From Rhodobacterales bacterium 34-62-10 (GTDB lineage: Bacteria; Pseudomonadota; Alphaproteobacteria; Rhodobacterales; Rhodobacteraceae), in NCBI GenBank assembly GCA_002282555.1, contig NCJR01000204.1, positions 1 to 8,016 on the forward strand: a DNA stretch of 8,016 bases, in the 5' to 3' direction. Under the pieces are notes generated by a model that had not been told where the DNA came from, ran no database searches, and was given only the letters and a program-made list of their open reading frames with translations. Shown here piece by piece: positions 1 to 6,221 of this stretch; position 1 is the stretch's first letter, and each line of letters starts with the position of its first letter. A program made the position numbers and the translations under genes.

Positions 1-99
1 TGAAACGCGCCCCTCGCAGCCGTCAACGCCATGATTTATATGCGAAATATCACGATTACGACAGCGAAATCAGCGACTTACTTGGAGAATGTGGGTTGA
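1..99. other. Region downstream of tnpA, no gene identified
   Basis: These 99 bases are more AT-rich than the rest of the window and contain no credible coding sequence. On the minus strand an ATG at 32 opens a frame that runs off the window edge (reading MALTAARGAF), but no ribosome binding site precedes it. I compared the stretch by eye with the terminal repeat at 3726-3763 and found no alignment worth reporting, so it is probably internal transposon DNA or sequence flanking a decayed end. Confidence 0.4.
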
Positions 100-2982
100 T
101 CACCTTTTGGGCCATCTGTATTCGCCAGTGAGCAGGATGTGGGCCCATCCGAGGGGTGAGATATGCGCCAGAAGGTCTGGTGAGCAATGCAATCCATCCC
201 GGCCGCGTCTGGCGACAGCCTGACCGAGGTGCTTGGTGTTCCAGTAGATGATGATGGCTGTGAGCAGGTTCAGCCCGGCCATCCTGAAATGTTGTCCTTC
301 AGTTGTTCGGTCGCGAATTTCACCTTGGCGACCAATGCGCAGGGCATTCTTGAGGGCGTGATGTGCTTCGCCCTTGTTCAGACCTATTTGCGCGCGACGT
401 TGCATGTCGACGTCCAGCAGCCAGTCGATGATAAACAGTGTCCGTTCAACCCGTCCGATTTCACGTAGCGCGACGGCCAACTCATGCTGCCGGGGATATG
501 CAGCGAATTTCCGCAAGAGTTGGCTTGGGGGCATCGCGCCCGCCACCATTGTGGCCGTGCTGCGCAGGATATCTGACCAATTTGAGCTGATAACGGGTTC
601 CCTAACCTTGCCGCCGATCAACCCCTTCAATTCTTTCGGGCAGGATGCTGGATCGAAGAGGTAGAGGCGTTTGGATGGCAGGTCCCGGATACGGGGGATG
701 AACTGAAAGCCCAAAAGGGCGGTGACGGCAAAGACGTGGTCGGTGAAGCCGCCCGTGTCGGCATACTGTTCGCGGATTTTCTGGCCTGCGTCTGTCATTA
801 ACAGGCCGTCCAGGATGTAAGGGGCCTCGTTCACCGTGGCCGGGATGGTCTGGGTGGCGAAGGGGCCGAACTGGTCGGAGACATGGGTATAGGCTTTCAA
901 ACCGGGTTCATGGCCGTATTTGGCGTTGATCAGGTTCATCGCTTCGCCCTGGCGCGTGGCGGGGAAGAACTGCCCATCACTGGACGCGCTGGTGCCACCG
1001 CCCCAGAACTGGGCCATTGGCAAGGCGGATTGGCCTTCGATCACCATGGCCAGTGCGCGCGCCATCGCCTCGCTTTCAACATGCCACCGCGACAAGCGCG
1101 ACAGTTGGAAATAGTCGTGGGTGTTCGTGGCCCCGGCCATTTTGGAGAGGCCAAGGTTAAGCCCTTCAGCCAGCAATACATTCAGCATGCCGACCCTGTC
1201 CTTGCATGGGACGCCAGTGCGCAGATGGGTGAAGGCCTCGGTAAAGCCGATCTCGTCATCCACTTCGAGCAGCAGGTCGGTGATCCTGATCTCTGGCAGG
1301 CGTTTGTAAAGGTCGAGCACCAAGGCGTCGGCCTCTTCGGGAACATCGGCAGTCAAGCGGTCGATCTTGAGCACGCCATCTTCGATGGAGCCTCCCGGAA
1401 TGGCACCGGCCCTGGCGGCGCGGGCCAATCGCTGTAAGCCGTCAGCCAAACGAGATTTACGATCTGCCAGCCATATTTCCGGCTCATATGGCATGGCCAT
1501 TCTTGGCGTTACCCTGGCAACTTCGGCCGGAACCAGCGTGTCCTTGAGGTCGCCATACCTGCGGGAATGGGCAAGCCAGATGTCGCCGGCTCTGAATGCA
1601 TCGCGCAAGTGGCACAGGACCGCCACCTCCCAGAGGCGGTGCCCATCATCTTTATTGAGGTGTCGATGCCATTTCGAGGTCCGGCGCAGAAAGGTCAGCG
1701 GGCGGTCGCCTGTGGTTTCCGTTCCCGCGACGATGCTGGCAGCTTCCAACAACGGTTCGGCAACCTGGGCGGCCTGAATATCAAGCGCCCGCAGCATGCG
1801 CGGCGCATAACGTCGGAAGCGATGATACCCGTGAACAACATGTGCCAGCGGATCGGCAGCCAATGTGTCGGTGAGTTGGGCAGCGGTGGCGACAAGCCCC
1901 CTGAGCGACAACCAGCCGCCTGCGTTTTGAACGGCATCGATGAGAGAGGCCTGATCTTCATGTGCCTCCAGCAGCGCTGATCCATAATTAGAGAAGCCCT
2001 GCAAGGTGTCTTTCAAGGCGGCCTTGGCATCATCTGCACGGGAATCGCATGCGCGTTTCGCCTCACGCCATGTCTTTCCAACGATACGGTCATGGGTCTC
2101 GACCACGGCATCGGCAATGGCGCTGTGCCATTCCAAAGCACAGACCGCGAGGATGGCAAGGCGACGATCACCTGAAATATCCCGTAGATCACCGGCGAAA
2201 TACCGTTCCCCTTGCCGTCGGAGGCGCGCGATACGGTGGGGTGGCACATCGGCAAGAATAGATCTTTCCACGGGCATGCCCTGCAAGCATTCCAGCCGAT
2301 CAAGTAGGCGGTTCATGTCGGCTGAGTTCTGCCCCACCTCAAACTGGCGCAGCCAGACGAAGCGGGTGACGGAGCTGTCTACGGTTTCCGCCAACAGGGC
2401 ATCAAGTCGGCTTTGTGTCTCATCATCCAGTCGGTCAGCAACCCGCGTGTCAAGCCGTCGCTCGGCAGCAACGAGTGCGTCCGCGCAGAGGCGTTCAATA
2501 ACCGTAATCCCAGGCAGAATGGTCTGGGTTGCCCGACATTGCTCTACAAAACGCCGTGCCAAATCCTCGTTCGACCGAGCGGTTTCGGCTTCGTTCTCAA
2601 GCCAGGCCTTCAGATCGCGCGATCCTCGGCCAGTGAACATCTTGTATCCGTAAATCTCACGCAGAGTGGCCAAGTGTTCGCGGCGCGTTTCGTCCCGTGT
2701 CGCATATTCCACCAGATCATCAGGCTTCAGTCCGAGTTGCGCAGCCAAAAATCGTGACAAGGCCGCAGAAATAACCTCGCCTGGCGCGAGCAACCGACCA
2801 GGGTATCGCAATGCGCAAAGCTGAAGGGCGAAGCCGAAACGATTATGGGGACGGCGACGGGCGCGAATGATTTCCAGATCATCATCTGCCAGCGTGTAGT
2901 GACGCAGCATCGCCGTTTCTTCGGTCGGCAGATCAAGCAGCGCTTCCCGCTGGCGGTCAGTGAGCATTTTCCTGCGGGGCAT
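100..2982 (-). CDS. tnpA: Tn3-family DDE transposase TnpA
   Basis: Cuts and joins the transposon ends during replicative (cointegrate-forming) transposition. The 960-residue product has the usual length for the family. The N-terminal part (from MPRRKMLTDRQREAL) matches the DUF4158 DNA-binding region, and the C-terminal half matches the Tn3 DDE domain. All three catalytic acids are visible: D669 in SSDGQ, D748 in GGFTDHVF, and E872 in NKGEAHHALKNAL. The gene ends with the family's typical GWAHILLTGEYRW tail. I chose the ATG at 2982 because GGAAGGA precedes it by about six bases and homologues begin with this sequence. The frame stays open upstream to 3099, but that extension runs through the resolution-site region and lacks family similarity. 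The gene appears intact, so the element could still be mobile if both ends exist. It diverges from tnpR and is probably repressed by resolvase bound at the intervening sites. Confidence 0.96.
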   Translation of the reverse strand: MPRRKMLTDRQREALLDLPTEETAMLRHYTLADDDLEIIRARRRPHNRFGFALQLCALRYPGRLLAPGEVISAALSRFLAAQLGLKPDDLVEYATRDETRREHLATLREIYGYKMFTGRGSRDLKAWLENEAETARSNEDLARRFVEQCRATQTILPGITVIERLCADALVAAERRLDTRVADRLDDETQSRLDALLAETVDSSVTRFVWLRQFEVGQNSADMNRLLDRLECLQGMPVERSILADVPPHRIARLRRQGERYFAGDLRDISGDRRLAILAVCALEWHSAIADAVVETHDRIVGKTWREAKRACDSRADDAKAALKDTLQGFSNYGSALLEAHEDQASLIDAVQNAGGWLSLRGLVATAAQLTDTLAADPLAHVVHGYHRFRRYAPRMLRALDIQAAQVAEPLLEAASIVAGTETTGDRPLTFLRRTSKWHRHLNKDDGHRLWEVAVLCHLRDAFRAGDIWLAHSRRYGDLKDTLVPAEVARVTPRMAMPYEPEIWLADRKSRLADGLQRLARAARAGAIPGGSIEDGVLKIDRLTADVPEEADALVLDLYKRLPEIRITDLLLEVDDEIGFTEAFTHLRTGVPCKDRVGMLNVLLAEGLNLGLSKMAGATNTHDYFQLSRLSRWHVESEAMARALAMVIEGQSALPMAQFWGGGTSASSDGQFFPATRQGEAMNLINAKYGHEPGLKAYTHVSDQFGPFATQTIPATVNEAPYILDGLLMTDAGQKIREQYADTGGFTDHVFAVTALLGFQFIPRIRDLPSKRLYLFDPASCPKELKGLIGGKVREPVISSNWSDILRSTATMVAGAMPPSQLLRKFAAYPRQHELAVALREIGRVERTLFIIDWLLDVDMQRRAQIGLNKGEAHHALKNALRIGRQGEIRDRTTEGQHFRMAGLNLLTAIIIYWNTKHLGQAVARRGRDGLHCSPDLLAHISPLGWAHILLTGEYRWPKR

Positions 2983-3008
2983 GTGGTTCCTTCCAAGATC
3001 AAAGCGGC

Positions 3009-3142
3009 TGTCCGTAAGAGGTTCCTTCACCGGACATGTGTTGCAAAGGTTGGCAGGTCCTGAGAAACCACACCTCCGAATGTCTCGTATAGGTGGCACG
3101 ATTTGATTCGCATATGCCGCCCCTTAATCGTACAGTAAAGCC
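3009..3142. promoter_or_regulatory. Candidate res site (resolvase binding and tnpA/tnpR control region)
   Basis: The 160-bp gap between the divergent tnpA and tnpR starts is where Tn3 elements carry res. The best subsite is 3009-3036: TGTCCG at 3009-3014 and its inverted copy CGGACA at 3031-3036. It spans 28 bp, the same length as subsite I of gamma-delta, and lies on the tnpA side as expected. A second, weaker candidate is 3081-3112 (starts TGTCTCGTAT, ends TTGATTCGCA). A third is about 3116-3135 (TGCCGCC...CGTACA), next to tnpR. The I-II-III order from tnpA to tnpR fits the family. Only the first subsite has clear symmetry; the other two are inference. Promoters for both genes must also lie here, but I cannot point to convincing -35/-10 pairs. 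Confidence 0.55.
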
Positions 3143-3730
3143 ATGACTGTGACCAAAATTGGCTATGCCCGCTGCTCGACCGACAAACAGGACCTGACCG
3201 CACAACGGCAGGCCCTATGCGCCTTGGGCGTATCAGAGGATCTCATTTATACTGACCACGGGCTAACGGGCACCAACCGCGCCCGCCCCGGACTCGACCA
3301 AGCACTGGCGGCCGTGCGGGAAGGTGACGTGCTGGTCGTGCCAAAATTGGATCGCCTTGCCCGGTCCGTCCCCGATGCACGCGCGATCGCAGATCAGTTG
3401 GAGAAAAAAGGCGTCAAGCTCGCGTTGGGAATGTCCATCTACGACCCGACGGACCCAATGGGTAAAATGTTCTTCAACATTCTGGCCACCTTTGCTGAGT
3501 TTGAAGCCGACCTCATCCGGTTACGGACCAAGGAGGGAATGGCTATTGCACGGGCAAAAGGTAAGCTCCGGGGAAAACAGCCGAAACTCTCTGAAAAACA
3601 ACAAAAAGAACTCGCACGCATGCATGCCACCGGTGACTACTCCATCAGTGACCTGGCAGAGGTCTTTGCGGTCTCAAGGCCAACGATCTACAGAACTTTG
3701 CACCGCACAGGAACCAAGATCAGCCCTTAG
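3143..3730 (+). CDS. tnpR: Serine resolvase TnpR
   Basis: A site-specific recombinase that resolves transposition cointegrates at res and normally represses tnpA and itself. The 195-residue protein has the resolvase/invertase catalytic domain at about residues 4-140. It shows nucleophile S12 in YARCSTDKQ, supporting R10, and R71 and R74 in KLDRLARS. A long dimerisation helix region (DPMGKMFFNILATFAEFEADLI, about 104-125) follows. The C-terminal helix-turn-helix is at about 166-187 (SISDLAEVFAVSRPTIYRTL). The ATG at 3143 has only a weak AAAG ribosome site, but homology starts here (MTVTKIGYAR). The gene runs away from tnpA. Its TAG stop (3728-3730) falls inside the terminal inverted repeat, so the transposon has no spare sequence on this side. 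It looks intact. Confidence 0.96.
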   Translation: MTVTKIGYARCSTDKQDLTAQRQALCALGVSEDLIYTDHGLTGTNRARPGLDQALAAVREGDVLVVPKLDRLARSVPDARAIADQLEKKGVKLALGMSIYDPTDPMGKMFFNILATFAEFEADLIRLRTKEGMAIARAKGKLRGKQPKLSEKQQKELARMHATGDYSISDLAEVFAVSRPTIYRTLHRTGTKISP

Positions 3731-3763
3731 CGTACTATTCTGCCCCCTCCGGCATCAGACCCC
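3726..3763 (-). repeat. 38-bp Tn3-family terminal inverted repeat, tnpR end
   Basis: Read on the minus strand from the outside in, the site begins GGGGTCTGATGCC and ends AGTACGCTAAG. This matches the Tn3-family rule of a 38-bp repeat with outer GGGG and inner TACGCTAAG. The outer edge (3763) coincides exactly with the loss of homology in the CcmG-like gene. The inner edge overlaps the last bases of tnpR, including its stop. The second copy, needed for transposition, is not in this window. Confidence 0.92.
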
Positions 3764-4148
3764 GTGTAAGGGTCACCAAGCTCATCGAGAAAGCCCAATG
3801 CCTCTTCGGGACGGTCCTTGAAGTTAATGCCGAAGATCGGGACTTCACCCTGCGCCGCCAGTCGTTCAGCAACGGCATTTCGACCCGGCACGGTACACAC
3901 CAGGACGCCCAGACGTTGACCAGGGACACCTGCCCCTTCAGATCGGCCGTCGACAGGCCGTTCGGCAGGCCTTCTATCGGCGGCAGGTCGAACTCGGGCA
4001 CCGCCTTGCCAATAAGCGGTGACGCTAAAGTATCGTCACCATTGAACAGCCCCCAGTAAAAGCCCGCGCCGATGAGGGCGAAGATCGCGACTGGCATCAT
4101 AGTTAGTAGCCGACCCTTCCGGCGGCGGGGTTCCTCGGTCACGCTCAT
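3764..4148 (-). pseudogene. CcmG/DsbE-like thioredoxin, frameshifted and truncated by the transposon
   Basis: Intact relatives are membrane-anchored periplasmic thioredoxins that reduce apocytochrome c before haem attachment. From the ATG at 4148 the product has a membrane anchor at about residues 15-34. The thioredoxin fold follows, with FDLPPIEGLPNGLSTADLKG and the active site WASWCVPC (C84, C87). After N95 (near 3861-3863) the frame breaks. Adding one base in the run AACGA-CTGG would restore L-A-A-Q-G-E-V-P-I-F-G-I-N-F-K-D and then the family sequence RPEEALGFLDELGDPYT, which ends at 3764 where the transposon repeat starts. The rest of the fold, including the cis-proline loop (usually G-V-P-E-T), is missing. 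The start overlaps the cytochrome c stop as ATGA, with AAGGTG upstream. It is the last gene of the copper cluster and almost certainly non-functional. The frameshift could be a sequencing error; the insertion is not. Confidence 0.85.
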
Positions 4149-4630
4149 AAATCACCTTTGTCGTTGGCAGATACTTCCGCCTGGAATTCGCGCTGTCGAT
4201 CCGGCCAGGTGCTTTTGATGTAAGAGAGAACATCGGCAATCTCGTCGTCGGTCAGAATGCCATCGTACGCCGGCATGTCGCTTTCGTAGCCGGGCACGAC
4301 GGCGCCGACGCCGCCTTTGGTCACAATAAAGAGGTTCCGGTCCGAATGGTGCCAGGTATGGCCGGTTTCGTCATGTGGCGGCGCGGGCATGCGCCCATTG
4401 TCCAGACGCCGCCGCCAATCGGGCTGTCCTTCCAGATCGGCACCGTGACAGGATGCGCAATTCTCGGCATAGAGTGTCTCGCCTGCTGCGATGTCGGCTA
4501 CAGTCACGGGGTCGCCAAGGAAGGTCAATCCGTCCACCGAAGCTTCGTCGCTTTCCGACTGCGCGAGGACGGCAACACCGATCGCGGTCAATGTGGCAAC
4601 AGCGGCACCGATTGTTGCGGCCCGCCTCAT
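4145..4630 (-). CDS. Periplasmic monoheme cytochrome c (class I)
   Basis: A 161-residue c-type cytochrome that probably shuttles electrons in the periplasm. Residues 1-24 form a signal peptide or N-terminal anchor (MRRAATIGAAVATLTAIGVAVLAQS). The haem site is CASCHG (C58, C61, H62), followed by LEGQPDW. M119 in the YESDMPAYDGIL loop is the likely distal haem ligand, and the terminal helix is LTDDEIADVLSYIKSTWP. A histidine-rich stretch lies between (H86, H91, H94, H95, in HTWHHSDRN). The ATG at 4630 has AGGAG seven bases upstream and overlaps the stop of the small membrane peptide as ATGA; its own stop overlaps the next start the same way. Its place beside a multicopper oxidase and a CcmG-like protein suggests it takes electrons released in copper oxidation, or serves a linked terminal oxidase. 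That role is inference; the cytochrome assignment is firm. Confidence 0.93.
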   Translation of the reverse strand: MRRAATIGAAVATLTAIGVAVLAQSESDEASVDGLTFLGDPVTVADIAAGETLYAENCASCHGADLEGQPDWRRRLDNGRMPAPPHDETGHTWHHSDRNLFIVTKGGVGAVVPGYESDMPAYDGILTDDEIADVLSYIKSTWPDRQREFQAEVSANDKGDL

Positions 4631-4755
4631 GTCGCACTCCTGAGGTATTTCACGAGTGCGACGATGCTGAGCAGCAGAACCGCGGCGACGAGCAGGAGCA
4701 AAAGCCCTCCACCGAACATCATCACCCCCATCATCGGGCCGGTCATCATATCCAT
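4627..4755 (-). CDS. Small Met-rich single-pass membrane protein (42 aa, hypothetical)
   Basis: This short gene sits in the gap between the DUF411 and cytochrome c genes. The product begins MDMMTGPMMGVMMFGGG, runs into one clear transmembrane helix (LLLLLVAAVLLLSIVALV), and ends in the basic tail KYLRSAT. Seven of the first 13 residues are methionine, which fits soft-metal (Cu(I)/Ag(I)) binding on the outer face, with the basic tail inside. Its TGA stop forms an ATGA overlap with the cytochrome c start. A second in-frame ATG at 4767 would add MSNC and overlap the DUF411 stop by eight bases. I prefer 4755 because GATGAG lies seven bases before it, but neither start has a strong ribosome site. 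Similar tiny Met-rich membrane peptides occur in copper and silver islands. I do not recognise a named family, and a copper role is inference. Confidence 0.75.
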   Translation of the reverse strand: MDMMTGPMMGVMMFGGGLLLLLVAAVLLLSIVALVKYLRSAT

Positions 4756-4759
4756 GCAG

Positions 4760-5257
4760 TTACTCATCGGAGTAAACGGTGATCCCGCCCTCGCCGAACG
4801 CATAGGTCTTGAGCGTACCGGTCTTTACGCGTGCCATTCCTGGCGCGTTCGAAGGCATGCCCGGCAAAGTAATGCCGGTGATGTCGGGCTTCTCCGTGAC
4901 CAGCCTTTCCAGGATCTCCGAGGGTACCAATCCACTGACATAATAGCCTTCGATCTCGGCCAGATGACAGCCGAGCCCCTGCTCGGGAACGCCGACTTCG
5001 ATTGAGCGCTTATCAAAATCCCGATCGTCGATGCGTGTCACCTGATAGCCGTTCTCTTCCAGATAATCGGCGTAGCTGTCGCAGCAACCGCAGCCCGGAT
5101 CGCGCCAGATCGTGATCTGCTTCGTTCCGTCTGACACGTCGGTACTTGCGGGACCGGTCGCGTCTTCGGTGCTTTGTGCTGAAGTCAGCGTCGTGAAAGT
5201 GAAGGTTCCGCCGACGCCAAGTGCAGCAAGCGAAGCCAGGACATATCTTCTGTTCAT
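4760..5257 (-). CDS. DUF411 family metal-binding protein
   Basis: DUF411 proteins are small periplasmic proteins found in copper-resistance clusters and thought to bind metal. This 165-residue protein starts with a Tat-like signal (MNRRYVLASLAALGV, ending near TSAQS). The family core then follows: WRDPGCGCCDSYADYLEENGY with C56, C58 and C59; GLGCHLAEIEGYYVSGLVP with C97 and H98; and ITLPGMPSNAPGM with M134 and M141. These Cys, His and Met residues are the expected metal ligands. I chose the ATG at 5257 because GGAGAA precedes it. The ATG at 5272, which forms an ATGA overlap with the upstream stop, would add five residues (MMENP) and is possible. The stop at 4760-4762 is immediately followed by the small Met-rich gene. 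The family match is strong; the exact biochemical role is not settled. Confidence 0.92.
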   Translation of the reverse strand: MNRRYVLASLAALGVGGTFTFTTLTSAQSTEDATGPASTDVSDGTKQITIWRDPGCGCCDSYADYLEENGYQVTRIDDRDFDKRSIEVGVPEQGLGCHLAEIEGYYVSGLVPSEILERLVTEKPDITGITLPGMPSNAPGMARVKTGTLKTYAFGEGGITVYSDE

Positions 5258-5268
5258 GGGGTTCTCCA

Positions 5269-6201
5269 TCATGCGACCGCGAGCGCGGCCCAGGTAGCGC
5301 CGCCATCGCGGCTGAGGTTCAGGGTGCCGTTGAGGAGGGCGGCTATGTGATTTTCGTCCCTAGGGTGAACCGCGACGGCCCTCCCCTGCCCTTTTGCCTT
5401 GTGCGTCCAGATCACGCCGCCGTCCTGCGACGCCCACACCCCCGACGGCAGTGCCGCGTAAAGTGTAGACGGTGCCGCAGGGGCACTGGCCAGTGACAGG
5501 ACCGGCTCGTCCGCCGGCAGGGGTGCCTCGGCAGGTGGCGTGTCGCCCGTCACCAGCGCGTCCATCGCATTGCCGGGCTGAACGTCTTGCCAGCGGCAGA
5601 AACAGTCCGGAACACGGGTCAGGCCTTTCTCGGTTCCCGCATAGATCCAGATGCCGCCCATTCCGGTTTCGAGATCGACCGATGCCAGCGTCAGCGGGTC
5701 ACGCTCGGCTGCGTCGAGCCAGGGCCTGTCCATCGCCAGGGCCCAGGTTGCGCCTGCGTCCTCGCTCTTCCAAAGGCCGTCGCCGCGGATTGCGGCATAG
5801 ATCATGTCGGGGTTTCCGGCGGCCACGGCCAGCGCGGTGACCTCGCCGGAGGCAAGCCCCTCGCTTCGGGCAGCCCATGTCGTTCCGCCATCGTCGGACA
5901 CGGTCACCCCTCCCCGCGCCAAACCGGCAAGGAGACGTCCGGGACGCGCAGGATGCGTGGCGATCGAGGAGACCGGGGAAGGTGTTGGCCTGTCATGCCA
6001 ACTGCGACCGTCATCGGGGCTCGCCCTCAGTGTTGCGCCTGCGATCAGCAGCGTGTCGCCATCGAAGGCGAGCGTTCGAATATCGGCCGCCCCGTCGGCC
6101 GCGCGCACCGCGCCGGGCAACACGAGCACTGCAGCTGCACCCATACCCAGTGCCAGGAAGTGGCGTCTGTCCGGCTCAAAATTCAAGGTGCTGTTTGTCA
6201 T
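5269..6201 (-). CDS. Exported BNR/Asp-box beta-propeller (F510_1955-type 'glycosylhydrolase' family)
   Basis: A 310-residue exported protein. Residues 1-34 form a Tat signal (DRRHFLALGMGAAAVLVLPGAVRA). The mature part carries five Asp-box (BNR) motifs of the form SxDxGxxW, at residues 61-68, 102-109, 146-153, 258-265 and 297-304, which points to a sortilin/sialidase-like beta-propeller. A Cys pair, C200 and C202 in DCFCRWQD, stands out in an otherwise Cys-free mature protein. Databases label such genes glycosylhydrolases, but I see no catalytic residues to support sugar cleavage, and the gene's regular place beside multicopper oxidases suggests a metal-linked or scaffold role. The ATG at 6201 has an excellent GGAGGAGG site; the open frame upstream to 6363 overlaps the oxidase and is not native. 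It begins 20 bases after the oxidase stop, and its own TGA overlaps the next potential ATG. Confidence 0.85.
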   Translation of the reverse strand: MTNSTLNFEPDRRHFLALGMGAAAVLVLPGAVRAADGAADIRTLAFDGDTLLIAGATLRASPDDGRSWHDRPTPSPVSSIATHPARPGRLLAGLARGGVTVSDDGGTTWAARSEGLASGEVTALAVAAGNPDMIYAAIRGDGLWKSEDAGATWALAMDRPWLDAAERDPLTLASVDLETGMGGIWIYAGTEKGLTRVPDCFCRWQDVQPGNAMDALVTGDTPPAEAPLPADEPVLSLASAPAAPSTLYAALPSGVWASQDGGVIWTHKAKGQGRAVAVHPRDENHIAALLNGTLNLSRDGGATWAALAVA

Positions 6202-6221
6202 TTCTTGTCCTCCTCCGGGTC

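Larger units (their letters stand above)
1..3763. mobile_element. Tn3-family transposon, partial (tnpA-res-tnpR plus one terminal repeat)
   Basis: A Tn3-family transposase and a serine resolvase diverge from a shared control region, which is the Tn3-subgroup layout. The end on the tnpR side is precise: a 38-bp terminal repeat at 3726-3763 whose outer GGGG abuts the interrupted thioredoxin gene at 3764. The end on the tnpA side is not seen. Tn3 elements usually end within a few tens of bases of the tnpA stop, but positions 1-99 hold no GGGGTC...CTAAG match, so the element either carries more DNA beyond the window or has lost that end. The 5 bases flanking the visible end (3764-3768, GTGTA) would be one copy of a target duplication, if the insertion is simple. 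No passenger gene is present between tnpA and the visible repeat. Confidence 0.9.

Noticed and set aside
883..1437. Plus-strand open frame of 184 codons opposite tnpA
   Set aside because: It lies fully inside the transposase gene on the other strand. Its sequence has no recognisable domain and the opposite frame encodes conserved catalytic motifs; it is a by-product of high G/C content.
2006..2653. Plus-strand open frame of 215 codons opposite tnpA
   Set aside because: It is Ser/Arg-rich, has no domain, and lies inside the intact transposase gene; this composition is typical of antisense frames in GC-rich DNA.
3735..3763. Last codons of the thioredoxin frame running into the transposon end
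   Set aside because: These residues are encoded by the terminal inverted repeat and are not part of the original protein.
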